Positions 22,838-34,452 of a stretch of 64,000 bases of DNA are shown piece after piece. The stretch is from Nigrospora sphaerica (lineage: Eukaryota; Ascomycota; Sordariomycetes; Amphisphaeriales; Apiosporaceae). The position numbers and the translations under genes were made by a program. Location of the stretch: NCBI GenBank assembly GCA_018287875.1, contig JAGVVL010000013.1, positions 4,092,001 to 4,156,000 of the forward strand, given 5' to 3'. The notes under the pieces are model-generated. The model did no database searches. It was not told the origin of the DNA and worked only from the letters and a program-made list of their open reading frames with translations. The stretch's first letter is position 1; the number at the start of each line of letters is the position of its first letter.

Positions 22838-25275
22838 ATGAAGCTATAGGCAAATGCTCCTCACGCAAAAGCCACCAAGTCACAGCGGTCGGTTGACTCC
22901 CGCTATACCATGCGTTGGCGACCAAACAGCCCATGGAGGCTGAGTCTGGAGTTCGCGATAGTTAGCTGGGCTTGTGTTAGTTCCAAGCTGAAGGGTCAGC
23001 GGTGCATGCATGCGTAGCTACTTTGAGCTGAACCGAGGTGTAGATGTCGGTCTGGACGCGTCGGGATGAGTAGCAAGAACAAATCCTCAGACCCCTGCCG
23101 CGCACATGGTCTTAGCCCCTGGACTAAATCGGGCCATCAGCTGCGGCTGAGTAGACAGCTAGTGCACTTGCTGGACGGCTCACAATGGTGACACGGATTC
23201 TAGCGTGTTGGTAGCGGTACTTGCTTTCTCAAAAAGGATAGCCCCAGCTCTGTTCGCCTGTCCTAGCTCAGCTGAGCAGGAGCTTGGCGTGCTTGGCCCA
23301 CCAACAATGCATTGACGTTAATAATCGCGCGTAACCCGATTAGTGACTACCGTCAGCAAGTCTACCACTAGCTCGTCGACTAGCTCAACCAGATGCCTGG
23401 GACTGCCAGCAGTGTTTTGACGCCTGTTTGCGCCGTTCCAGAGAGCCGGCCATCATGATCAAGCGGACCTGTTCACCGCTCTGTAAACTGCTCGGTCTTG
23501 ATATCACGCCAGGCGGATGGATGGCCACCCATGTTGCGAAGGCATAGCCATGGGCGAATTTTCTTTTCGGGGGCGTGGTATGCCGCGCTGAGGGCGAGAT
23601 TGCATGGCAATCCAAGCTACAAAATGGTCAGTTGTTAAATCCTACAGAGGGAGGAACATCACGTATGCACCGGGAACCCCGGATGCGTCTCTCATGGTGT
23701 CACACGTGATTCGGGTGGCCTAGAGGGCCAGCCCGCCTTACAGCTAGCCATGTGTCTGCTTGACCGCACCGCGCCGCCAACAGCCCATTTTCGACCCCTA
23801 TTCCTTGGGCTGACCCGCTGCAACTGGACCCCGGGGTGGCGTAGTAAGTCCCCGTTCGCTATCCCATAGACCGCGGGCTAGATCGCGTTAGTGGCAACCC
23901 ACCCTGGAGTACATTTTCTCCGCCCAGGTTGTATGCTTCCGGGCTGGGGTTGATGTCAAGCACTCGGCCTGTGCCGAACCCCAGTCATAGAGGGGCCGTC
24001 GCCTTCACGCGAACAACGCGGGGTCAGGCCTATCAGAGCGTGTTGGGGGGTCGTGCGCCTTGCGGGCCAGACTATCCTGTACATTCCCATTTTTCCTTCG
24101 CAGTTATCCTGTCAAATGCCAGGCCCTGTGTTACCGACCTGCCCAACAGTGTCCTTGTAGCACCTGCACGCCATCGAGGGGCGTTCCCTACGCATCCCAC
24201 CCTTCCAGGACAGCTGGTTGTGATACAGAAGCTGAAACATTCAAGCTCCAAGTGAGGGCTTTGGAGCTATTTTGGGCCCACCCCATGCGTGGAGGCGAAG
24301 ACATGAAAGGAGACCTGTTCATTTGTTCTTTTTCCTCGCAACAACCGACTTGTGTGTCGAAATGCATCGCTCTGTCTCGGTTGTTGAAAAGTGACAGCCA
24401 TGGCTTGCCAATAGCGCTCTGACCCGGGATAATGCACGCCCCTGGCCAGCCGGTTCTTTTCTGGAACTCTGCGGATATTATGTAACGTTGTTGCTGGTTC
24501 TACCCGAAGGTTGGTTAAAGCTAATGACTGCCTCGCGCATCAAAGAAACAGATCAGCAGTGCTTCGTTGCAGTATAGAGTGCAGGGCTCAATTAGTTTTC
24601 ATAAGCTTATGGCGGTCAACAACTGTTGCATATGAGAGATAAGTCCTCGGTGGGAATTACAAGACACCATGGACAACCGGACGTTTATTCTTTTACAGAA
24701 TGTGGCTATACTAAAGAGTATGGCCACATCCATATCATCGAGGGTGATAAAATTCAGCCTGGAGAACCTACCTTTATCAGAGAGCTCTTCGCTACTACAA
24801 CAACACGATGAAAAAGACGAAACCATTGGTGATCAGAGCCCAGCCAGAAGCTCCATTGCAGATGATACTCACAATCTGTGTCCTATCCCAATGTTGGAGA
24901 CTCATCAAGAAACTGACAGGTCCGTTTACTAACTGGGCGGCATAGAATGACGTTCTGAATGCTGTTTGGATATTTATATACTGTTCGACGAAGGTAGGAG
25001 GGGTAATGCATTAGAGAAAAATGTATTTTCGCACAGGGGGAGGCGTGGCAAGCGATAGGTTCAAGGTTATCCATTAGAAAGGACAAAAGAAAAAGCCAGA
25101 GATGGCAGTCTATATGCTCGTAGCTGGGGATTGCTCCCCATATGCTCCACAGGACCTATATCAGGTCCCTGTAGCTCCTCACGTGACCTGATAGGCGAAA
25201 CTGGTGATAGCCTTATATTGCCACATGTATGTAGGAGGAAAACAAAGAAACATGGTGGAAAATAGCCTCCCTTTA
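22838..25275. other. Intergenic, no gene recognised
   Basis: About 2.4 kb with only short, unrelated open frames is present. I found no splice-consistent gene, tRNA or repeat with a partner elsewhere in the window. The right edge runs into the TA target site of the next DNA transposon. Confidence 0.5.
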
Positions 25276-27205
25276 AGCTCGGCCCCCCCTCTGCGCACCA
25301 GCCCCTCTGCGCGCCACCAGTTTCAGGGGTGCTTCACGATGCCGCCCCGACCGCCACCCGCGATTATTTAGGCTCACAGAAGGTCTCTGGAGATGAGGCT
25401 TAGATCTTCAGACTCGCGAGCTTCCGCCCTATCCTCTAATATTTCTCTTATGGACCCAGACTAGCTGGAAGCTGCGTTGGCCGCTATCGCTGGTGGCCAA
25501 TCTATCCGCGCCACCGCGAAGCAGTTCCATGTCTTTAGAGACTATCTTCACCGCCGTATTAAAGGTTCGAACACTAAAAAAGAGGCCGACGGCGAGAGGC
25601 AAGCCCTAACCCCAGTCCAGGAGCAATTACTTGTGGACTGGGTGTTGTTGCAGGCCAGGCTAGGCTGGGCCCCTCCGCACTCTCGTTTTCGCCTATTCGC
25701 TAACCGCATCAATTACCAGTCTGGAGGCCACAATCGCCTTGGCAAACACTGGCACTCGCGCTTCTTTCGCCGCCATCCGGAAGTGAGGTCCATACGATCC
25801 ACTGGAATCGATTTTCTCCGTGTTAATGGTGCTTCTCGCGCTAATATCGTGGAGTTCTTCGACCGCCTAGATCATCCAGAGCTCGCCAAGGTGCTCTTAG
25901 AGGATTCCTATAACGTGGATGAGATTGGCAGCATGATTGGGCTTAAGGACAACCCTTTGGTCATTGGCCTAGCCGCTGTGAGAAAGATCTACACTATGGA
26001 CCCTGGTAACCGCGAGTGGGTGACGATTCTGGAGTGTGTCAGCGCTGACGGCCGTGTCCTGCCCCCCTTAATCATCTTCAAGGGCGTCGACGTTCAACAG
26101 CAATGGTTCCAGGGCTAATTGGACGACGAAGACTTCGAAGACTAGCGTTTCTGCTGCTCTCCGACCGGCTGGACCAATAATCCGATTGCCCTGCGGTGGC
26201 TAAAGGAGATCTTTCTGCTAAAAACGAGGCCTGCCCACGGTGGATGGAGACACCTCATTCTAGACGGCCACGGAAGCCACTGTGATGAGCAGTTTATGTT
26301 GGCGTGCCTCGAGGAGAAGGTGTGGCTCGATTTCCTCCCAGCGCACACCTCACAGGTGCTCCAGCCCTTAAACCTGGGCCCCTTCTCGGTGTTAAAGAGG
26401 GCATACCGGACCAGGCTTCGTGAGGCCTGCTTCTCCAGCCTCACCATGGATCCGAAGAAGCCAGAGTTCCTGGAGGCCTGGAATAAGGCCAGGAAGGAGG
26501 CCTTCACGCCTCAGAACATCGCCGCCGGCTGGCTGGCCACCGGAATCTTCCCTAGGAACCGTTCGAAGGCCCTAAACAGCAGATTAGCACGTCAGCGTAA
26601 TCAGGACCTGCCATAGGGCCCCAGAACACCAGAACCAGAGCCTAGAATGACCGATACGCTGGCTGCGATGTCTGCAGTGACGTTCTCCACGCCTAGGAGT
26701 TCGTGCCAGGTGGCCGACATCGCCAGGAACCTACGTAGTCTGGAGCCAGCTTACGGCAGGCCAACCTTCCGATTTTTCGTGCGGAAGCTTAGCAAGGCCC
26801 TTGACGATAGTTGCGCTTAGATCGCCAGCCTCACGCACGAACGAGACCAATTAGCGGCTGCTCTAGAGCGCCAGAGGCCTCAAAAACGTCGCAAAGTGAA
26901 GCCCTTAACTCAGGACCGCTTTATAGCACTTCCAGACGTCAGGAGAGTGAAAAGGGAGGTAGGGTTACTAGAAAATGAGGGCTCGATAGATAAGGATATA
27001 GAGAGCTGGGTTGACCTGCGGGATTCAGACGAAGAGGAGGTCAGTGAGGCAGAAGACTGCATTGTGATCTCTTAAAACCAAACTATATAGTTATAGCAGC
27101 CCTGGTGGCCGAGATATTTGTCATTCTGTGTCAAGGGGTCATCGTGAGGCGCCCCTGAAATTGGTGGCGTGCAGAGGGGCTGGTGCGCAGAGGGGGGGCC
27201 GAGCT
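25276..27205 (+). mobile_element. Pogo/Fot1-like DNA transposon, copy 2
   Basis: This 1.93-kb element has terminal inverted repeats of about 70 bp. The left end reads AGCTCGGCCCCCCCTCTGCG... and the right end is its near-complete reverse complement, with a few transitions. TA dinucleotides flank both ends (25,274-25,275 and 27,206-27,207). The terminal AGCT(A/C)GG and the length match copy 1 at 9026-10,958, but the inner TIR differs, so they are related subfamilies. Confidence 0.9.
25450..27075 (+). pseudogene. Pogo-like transposase, inactivated
   Basis: The ATG at 25,450 gives MDPD, then a TAG, then LEAALAAIAGGQSIRATAKQ, an HTH-like N-terminus. The DDE_1 core follows: YNVDEIGSMIGL, LILDGHGSHCDEQF and SQVLQPLNLGPFSVLK. 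The third acidic residue, Asp in the copy-1 homologue, is Asn here, so the catalytic triad is broken. Further stops are at about 26,116 (TAA), 26,143 (TAG), 26,614 (TAG) and 26,818 (TAG). The C-terminal part repeats the coiled-coil-like SLTHERDQLAAALERQ and basic RRKVK region of copy 1 and ends at 27,075 after an acidic tail. The element is clearly dead. Confidence 0.85.
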
Positions 27206-27207
27206 TA

Positions 27208-27846
27208 TATTTAGAGTTGAACAAACGTTCAGCGATAAGGTCAAGCTTTCCGAAATTGTTTCGAAGCAATTCTACAAGCCCCTAAACATAGATATCTCTC
27301 CGTGCACACCATGACTGCCATTCTTGTTAGCTTGTAGAATGCCGCAAGGGAAGGACGTACATTTAAATATGCACAAATAAAATGCCGCTGATTAGGGAAC
27401 GAGACGTTATGTCGAATATAAGAACGTCTGCCACGGAGGTTCGATCATCACGTTTCTACACCCCGGTCATACTGGTTGGTCCCGGAGAATTACAACGGTG
27501 ATGCAAGCAACACGACAAACTGTCATCCTTTCCGCTAATTGCATATAGCTTGGATAGGGAGAGCATTCTCCCTAATTAATCAAAACAGCGTGTTCTAGGC
27601 TTAGCGTGGATATTGCACCAGAAGGGGACACGGCCTCATAAATGGTTTTACTGCAGGTTCTGGGGCACAGTACGAAACCTGGCCGTGGCGCAGCGCCTTT
27701 GCCTGAACAGGTGCTAATTCTAGTAACATGATGCGGACGTATAAGTGGAAGTCTGCTAATCCACCAATTCCAGCCTATCCTCACACATTCCAATGCTTAC
27801 TCAGCTGACACGTTTTCCTGTCTCTCCCTGAAAGCCTTTAACTGAG
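27208..27846. other. Intergenic, nothing recognised
   Basis: This is AT-rich sequence between the transposon and the F-box gene remnant. No coherent ORF is present. Confidence 0.5.
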
Positions 27847-28708
27847 ATGGCACCTCCCATTGGCGTTGAAAACCTTCCGAGTGAGTTGTTTCTCATGATA
27901 TTGGGTCAGAGTGCGTGCGTGAGATCTCTAAAAGGGACCGGGCGAAGAGGACCGGGCGAAGGGGACCGGGAGGACTAAAGGACTGGACATTTAAGGAGGA
28001 CTGGTGACCAAAAAGAAGGAGAGGGGACCCAGGGATCACTAAATCGTTTATTGAGCCCTGTGCTAAGGAATGAAGAGAAGCCCCCTTATCCTTCCGCATG
28101 TCAACTCCTAACCCTCTGACATATTGCAATACCACATGATCACAAGCGGCAGCTTCTACCCCAGTCTTTTTGTCTGCCGCAGGTGGCATCAGCTCGGCCG
28201 ATATATTTTGTACGGGGGGTTTGATCTCGATGTTGAGCGGCTCGGCCGCGTCAATGTAGTCTCTGAACGCGACGCCGCCGCGCGTGCTACGCGCCAGTTA
28301 ACCATCCGGTCGGTCGGTCATGTAACCGACCAATCTCACCGTAACAACCTGCCGAAGCACTTTGAGATCAAGGCCATATACGACGCCTGGATGAACCGCC
28401 TGGCTCACGACGTGCTGCCCCATCTGCGCGGGCTGCAATGCTCCGCTAGCGTCCGCCCCAACAGGCAGGCCGCCCATAACGTCTAGTGGACGGACTTGGC
28501 CGCCGTCCTGGCCGCCCTGCCCGCGACCTGCGTCGACGTCGTGCTCAACACTATCGTGGCCGGCGAGGGACATGTGTGCACCACCGTGCCCGACGTGCTG
28601 CCGCGCGTGCACCGTGTAATTCTCTCCCTGAGCTCTGTCTGCTACTGTGTTTTCGGCTCCTACATAGGCGACAAGAAGCTTCGCCTCGCTCCGCTCCGAA
28701 TAATCTAA
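27847..28708 (+). pseudogene. F-box-like protein remnant
   Basis: The ATG at 27,847 begins MAPPIGVENLPSELFLMILG, a typical F-box N-terminus for an SCF ubiquitin-ligase adaptor. A probable 232-bp intron (27,915-28,146; gtgcgtg...cacaag) then joins in frame to GSFYPSLFVCRRWHQLGRYI, the remainder of an F-box, and a variable region. A TAG at 28,484-28,486 cuts the frame, which then continues open to 28,708 (WTDLAAVLAALPATCVDVVL...). The intron is long for this genome and very G/A-rich on the plus strand with repeated GACCGGGCGAAG words, so it may contain an insertion. Decay continues downstream with more stops to about 28.9 kb. The F-box call is moderate. Confidence 0.55.
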
Positions 28709-28939
28709 CACTGTCGGTGCATTGCGATATCCGAGGCGCGTCGGGCCTGGCGTGTCCCGTAAGTTATCGCCGCTGCCCCATCACGAGCTGGATGGGGAAA
28801 ACACCGCTAGATGCTCTATCCCGACGGCTGTTCATGGCGCTGTTGAAAACTCGGTGGACGATCGCAATGTCCACCTCCTGCCCGGTGGCCGCTTAAATAG
28901 TTCGGTGAGGGTACAGCAACTGTATAGTTGGGCCGTCTA

Positions 28940-29338
28940 GCTACCACAGTATAAGGACTCAGCGCCGAGGGACCCTCAAGGTCGGATTAAAGTATTAGAG
29001 GTTTGAAGTTAGGAAGGAAAATACCCGTCGTAGGAACTGGTTGCCGCCTGCTTGTGGTTTAGAGCAGATGGCTCCGGCGCACAGCCTTGAATTACTCCAG
29101 TAATATAACGCCGCACAAAGAAATCAGGCTCCAAGCCGCAGTCGTCACTAATTCCTCGCTGAGGCTTAGAATGACCAGCAAGACAGTCTCGTCGCCGCCA
29201 CCGGCGTAACCGGCGGTCTGCGGAATTTGTGGTCACGGCAGACCATAAGTCATTTTCAAACCTCAATTGGCTTGCCCGTCTACCGCTGGTTAATGCCGGT
29301 TATTTGCAAGATCTATTTCCTCTTCTATGGCTATTCAT
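28940..29338. other. Intergenic, nothing recognised
   Basis: Short tail-to-tail spacer between the F-box remnant and the aldo-keto reductase. No feature is supported. Confidence 0.5.
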
Positions 29339-30386
29339 TCAGGCGTGGATGTGGATGCCAAATAATCCCGGGTTAATGAAACGCAGGCCGCGATCCAACC
29401 GGCTGATGGCTTCCAGCTCCTCGGGCAGTAGGTTAAAGTCATAGCATTTCAGGTTATCGTGCAGCCGCTCGAAGTTGCTGCTTTTAGGGATCACGGCTAT
29501 GCCGCGCTGCGTGGCCCAGCGTAGTAGAATTTGGGCGGCCGTCCGCCTATGATTTGCCGCGATCCGTGCCACGGTCTCATGATAGAAGAGGGGCGTCGTC
29601 GCGCGCGCCTGGTCAAATAAATAACCCTTGAGGCCGACGTAGCTGAGCGGACCGAAGGAGCTGTAGGCCGTGACGGCGATGCCGTTCTCCTGCGCCATCT
29701 GCACCAGTTCCGCCTGCACCAGGTAAGGGTGGTGTTCGATCTGTAGCGAAGCCACGGGGACCTTCGCGTACGACAACAGATCGTACAGCAGCTGCGCGTG
29801 AAAGTTGGCCACTCCAAGCGAGCGCACGGGGCCTTCCGGGTTCGCATCCGTCCGTACCAGCGTCTCGAGAGCCGCCCATGTCTCTGACAACGGCACCTTA
29901 ATCAGTGGGTACGGCTCCTTGCCGTCGGCGTCCGCCCAGAATTGCGGAACCTCCAACTCCGCCGGGCTGATGTATTCTTGGGAGATGGGGAAGTGGATCA
30001 AGAAGAGATCCAGGTAGCCCACGTCCCACTTAGCGTTTTCGTACCGGGTCATCTCGACGGCCCTCTTCACCGAGAATGTCAGCGTCCGCTATACTTTTGT
30101 TTTTTACTAATCATGGTTATGCTCCATGATACCGGTTGGAACGCACGTCATACTGGTGGTAGGTGTTCCAGAGCTTACTGGTGATGAACAGATCCTCACG
30201 CTTCACGATACCCTCCTGGATAGCTCTCCGCACGCCGGCTCCAGCCTCGTGACTGTTGCCGTAGTTGTGAGCCCCGTCGATGTGCCGATAACCCATTTTT
30301 ATGGCATTATAGACGGCCTCGGCCGTCTCCTCGAGAGGTACTTTCCATATGCCGAACCCAACGATGGGCATGTCCTGATGCTTCAC
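29339..30386 (-). CDS. Aldo-keto reductase, xylose-reductase-like
   Basis: This is an NAD(P)H-dependent aldo-keto reductase that reduces aldehydes or ketones. Two exons (30,386-30,147 and 30,088-29,339) are joined over a 58-bp intron in phase 0. The catalytic tetrad is visible: Asp and Tyr in [11 protein letters not shown], Lys in ITSKLWNTY, His in LFLIHFPIS. Further family blocks are [36 protein letters not shown] and the cofactor-binding [11 protein letters not shown]. The first ATG used here ([16 protein letters not shown]) lacks the usual 10-15 N-terminal residues. A CTGACAG acceptor-like site just upstream suggests a further short 5' exon that I could not place. It is adjacent to and co-oriented with the dioxygenase-like and methyltransferase genes, consistent with a biosynthetic cluster. 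Confidence 0.85.
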
Positions 30387-31074
30387 TGTCAGCCTATTCG
30401 GTATATACTAGAAGTTGAATTAGCTAGGGAGAGGGGGGACTAACATATCCCGACGAGAGTTGGATAACGGGGACACCAGGCATGGGGGGCAGTGTTGTGG
30501 TTGCGAGCAGATGTGAGGTTGTGAGTGAAGGTAATGTTGAGAGTCGTGATTTGGTTGTCAGCGGTGGCCGATCACAGAGGTGAAAATGGCGTCCCGTGTG
30601 GCTTACTTATACTCAACGTACAGCTGAAGTCACGCATGTAGTGTGACTCAAGGCCGAGGTCTCAAATCACAAGCGAACCTCCCTGGTAATTATAGCCGGG
30701 GCATTGTCGTCGGTTGGAAAAGCCGGCATAAGAAAGTTCCATACATCGACACATCAAGCCTCGACCGCTCTGGCCGCCAGAGAAGCTTTCGCTATGCTCA
30801 AGTGCCAGTCTCAAAGCGCCAGGTTTCGACAACACCAAATGCCGAAGGTTCCCTCCTCCGGCGGTGAGGGAATGTCGTTGCCGCTGAGCCCCTCTTCCCT
30901 GCTCCATGGGATCGGCGACTACAAGGGGTGGGGTTTACAAGGCCAAAACTCCCTACCCTGGCTAGCGCACAGGATTGAGACAAACTATGTAGCAAGGCCT
31001 GAATACGAACAATGCTCGATGACGGAGGAACCAGGGTATGTTCGAACACGGACGATGGAAAAATATTTCATAGC
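30387..31074. other. Intergenic
   Basis: This contains the promoter of the aldo-keto reductase (minus strand) and the 3' flank of the next gene. No other gene is recognised. Confidence 0.5.
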
Positions 31075-32685
31075 TCAAACCGTCTCCTTCAGTCTTTTGA
31101 CCATCATAGCATCTAGAGGTTTCAATACCTCCTTGAGGCTGGCATTTGATCCGGGATTTTCCAATACCGACTTTCCCGCCGTCATGATGAGGCGCTCTGG
31201 CGCAGGCTGCTCCAAGTAGGCCATCACGCGCGTTCGATGACCGGTTCGGAACACCTGCATGGAGTAGTGAGTAAAAAGGGCATGTCCGTGGAGACGAGTA
31301 GGTTTGCCACTAACCCGCATCTGCTGTGCCAGTTTGTCCATTTCCATCCCAATCACGGCGTTCAATTTGTCGTCGGATCCACCTTGTTGCAGTCGCTGCC
31401 GTAACGACGCATTCTTCAGGGCTACGCAGAAGCGCCTCTGGTTACCGGGGATGTAGCGCTCCATGTCCTCGTCGGACAAGTACCGGTCAAGGCCGAGGAA
31501 GGCATCGAGGGCCTGGAAGACCAGCACATGGTTGCCTGACACGCCGTTAAACTGGACAAAGCTGCCGTCAATGACGCGTCCTGCGCCCCATCCCTGGAAG
31601 CCCTGCACGTAGCTGAGCCAGACTGTACGCGAAACACGCGCCTCTTGAATGGACTCATGGAAGAGCCTCGTGAGGCGGCGTTGATGCAGTACCACGGCCT
31701 TTACATGGTTCAGGCATTGCTCCTTCTGCCCAACATTGAAGCACAAAATCGCCCGCACCATCGAATAATAAATGGGCCAGGCCTTCGGAACAGCAATGTT
31801 AGCTGCTTACTATTGAATAGCTAGCGCACCCGAAGCTCATCGTAGTCACTCACAATGATCTCAGCGTCGCGGAAGATGCGGAAAAAGGTCTCCTCGGAAG
31901 AGGCCACCGGGTCCCCGAGCCCGACATTAATGCGGTAGACCCTGTTTTCGCACTCATCAAAGTTCAAAAGCACGTTGGACGTGTTGTTGCCGCAGTCGGC
32001 CATGACGTCAAATCGCCGCTGCAAGTACGGCCATGGAACTTCCAACTCGTGGGGCAAATCGACAGTTTTCTCCTGCTGCGCAACCTTAACGACCGGTATA
32101 GTGGCCCACCTGGATTTCCGTGTTGGTCATCAGTCTCACTACTAGGGGGCCGTACTTTCAACGAGAGGCGTACGCAACATACCTGTAGGCATGCCGGAGT
32201 ACGGCGATACAGGAATAAAAACCATTGTACGAGTCACGAGGACAGGCCGCCTCATCTCCTTCCTCGAATTGACGAAGAGCACTGTCAACTTCGACCACGT
32301 TGACACGGGTGGACAGCAGCGTTCGCATCATCGAGCGGTATCTTTGACGTCTCCCTGTATTCTCTGCATCGTCTAGTGACGCCTCGACGGTGCTTAGCAG
32401 AGGGGCAAGCTCCAGGTAGATGTGTTTGTACGGGCGAAGAGGGACAGGCCAGTGATCATGATCGCACTTCGGTGGCCAAGTTCCGGCACCGTCCTGGGCG
32501 ACCAAAGTGGCCAAGGAAGCGGCGACGCTGTTGTAGCGTGCTAGAGCTTGAATCTCCCTGATTTGTGTGTTTCGGCATTCTTGGTGATGAGGGGAGGGGT
32601 TCAACGTAGACCGACGTAACAAAGAGAGAAACAAGCCAAGTAGCGTGGCGAGAATAGCAAGAGAAGGGAACGGGAATGACATCAT
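31075..32685 (-). CDS. PrnB/IDO-superfamily-like heme protein (DUF1864-like)
   Basis: Three exons (32,685-32,183; 32,109-31,854; 31,782-31,075) joined over 73- and 71-bp GT-AG introns give 488 residues. The body resembles the fungal indoleamine/tryptophan-dioxygenase superfamily branch that includes PrnB-like proteins. Blocks include REIQALARYNSVAASLATLV, VPWPYLQRRFDVMADCGNNT, WPIYYSMVRAILCFN, SYVQGFQGWGAGRVIDG, VSGNHVLVFQALDAFLGLD and YIPGNQRRFC. Such enzymes bind heme and oxidise indoles; the actual substrate is unknown. The N-terminus MMSFPFPSLAILATLLGLFL is a hydrophobic segment not expected for a cytosolic IDO. It may anchor or target the protein, or the real start may be downstream. It lies between co-oriented aldo-keto reductase and methyltransferase genes. 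The superfamily call is moderate. Confidence 0.65.
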
Positions 32686-32782
32686 AGCGATTGCAGAATG
32701 TAAAGTGCGAAAGTCTAGGTTCGCGCATGTATGATTGCTTTTGTTGCTCGGGTCGAGTCTGAATCGCTTTTGATCTAAGTCT

Positions 32783-32815
32783 CTTTTATACTGTAAGGCA
32801 AGCAGTATATACTGC
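32783..32815 (-). promoter_or_regulatory. TATA box and 14-bp palindrome upstream of the IDO-like gene
   Basis: On the minus strand, TATAAAAG (32,783-32,790) lies about 100 bp before the start codon. About 12 bp further upstream is the perfect palindrome GCAGTATATACTGC (32,802-32,815), which could bind a dimeric regulator. Confidence 0.45.
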
Positions 32816-33473
32816 CTTGAAATGATGGAACCTTTCCACGATAAGAAATGCACATGATAAGACTTACGAGGACAGCATGTATGCTGGCCATCTGGACGTT
32901 CCTAAGTTTCGTCTACACCAGCTGCCGAGTCGATGTGGAGGGTGGAGACCGCAGCACGAGCAACAGAAGCTCCGTATCTTCTTGCCGCAGATGTAAAGCA
33001 GGGACAAACCCCTCGGCATCACTCAACCTGTTCAGCCGAATCGGCAGTTCAAGCTGGCATGCCCGGGGAGAATGGTGAGTGTGGTCCTTGACGAGGGACG
33101 GCAACTGACATCGGATTTCACATTCCAACTGCGTTTTTACATGCCCACATTTTATACGCAGCAGGGGGTCCTCTTCTTCTAAGACCATCCAAAGGCATGA
33201 AAATATGGGGCTTTAATGCACCTGAACCCAGGTCGAACCATCAGGGAGGCTTTTGCCTCCGTCCTGGAGTGACTAGACGTGGCGAATCCCTTTTCACTCA
33301 GATAGGACAGCAAGAATACCACTACGGAAAATCTTGAGTACGGAGCGTCACCTGACAAAGACTTTATTTAGGTTGAAAGGTGAAAGATAAAATGTCGGCA
33401 AGTCCATTCGGTTAAAGTTACGGAGCAATACGATGCCAGAAGCCGCAGGCTTCCTAGCAAGGCCCAGTATTCC
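32816..33473. other. Intergenic
   Basis: Upstream region of the IDO-like gene and 3' flank of the methyltransferase. Short open frames here show no family features. Confidence 0.5.
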
Positions 33474-34452
33474 CTAGCAATCCGCAGGCTTCCGACCGAT
33501 GGTAACGGTGTACTTCTGGTGTATACCCTCCTCGGACGCGAGGTCGTGCAGACAGGCCTCGGAATATTCGCGCAGTGTTTCGTCAGGGACTCGGCCACGC
33601 AGCAGACGCGCCAACAGCTCTGGGTACTGCGGCATCAGTTTGGCTTGGACATAGCGGCCCATGGCCTGACTGTCAGGCGTTTTAGCCGAGGGCACGAAGG
33701 AGAACTCGAACTTCTGGACGCTGAGGACGTCGAGGCCGACAGCGCGCATATGACGCGCAGCGGCCGTTCCGGCCTCAGCCGAGAGCCCCGTGGCCCGCGC
33801 TGCTTGCACCACGGCGTGCCACCAGGGCCAGTCGTCGCTGAGACAGGTCGAAGAACCGGCGCGGTAGAAGCGCCAGTCGAGGTCCTGATGCTCGAGCGTG
33901 GAACTGGGACGCAGGGAGGCGGCCGCCGTGTGAAAGTAGGCGCCCCAGTTGTTGATGCCCAGGAAGAGCATCCGGCCAAACAGGTAGTCGACGCTCCGGG
34001 GGGCAAGTACTTCCTGCAGCGCGTGATTTTCATCCATGTCCAGCACGTTGCCTGCCACGAAGGTGGCGTTTTCCGGCGCGGCCTGGCACGACGCTTCAGG
34101 CACGGGTGAGAGGTCAACGCCATACACGCGAGCCGTTGTGAACATGGCGGCCAGCTGTAGTGTGGCCACGCCGGTGCCACAGCCTAGGTCGACGGCCTTG
34201 CTGCCCGCCACGAGCGGCTGCAGGATGCCGAGGAACGGCTTCCCGCCAATCATCTCGACGATGCATGATGCCTGCGTGTCGAGACGGTCGTGTTCGATGG
34301 GGCTGCCGCGAGTAGATAAAGTGCTTGTGTTAGAAGCAGAAAGCCATGGTGCATGCTGCGGCGCCTCTTGTCACTTACTCGTTTGGAAGGACGTATGCAG
34401 CCCCTGTGTTGTGGTACTCTCGAGAAGGTAGGGTGTCGACTTGGAACGCCAT
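33474..34452 (-). CDS. SAM-dependent methyltransferase (LaeA/UbiE-like class I)
   Basis: Exon 1 (34,452-34,379) and exon 2 (34,302-33,474), joined over a 76-bp intron, encode 300 residues. The start MAFQVDTLPSREYHNTGAAY leads into YVLPNDPIEHDRLDTQ, typical for fungal secondary-metabolite methyltransferases. SAM-binding motif I is AVDLGCGTGVATLQLA and the acidic ribose-binding region is YGVDLSPVPEA. DWRFYRAGSSTCLSDDWPWW and the C-terminal KYTVTIGRKPA follow. It could methylate a metabolite or act like LaeA as a regulator. Proximity to P450, MFS and reductase genes favours a biosynthetic role. The 5' end faces the MFS gene across a 775-bp divergent promoter. Confidence 0.88.

Noticed and set aside
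24669..24932. Short ORFs near 24.6-24.9 kb considered as a small secreted protein
   Set aside because: No signal peptide, no conserved Cys pattern, and overlapping frames of similar length on both strands.
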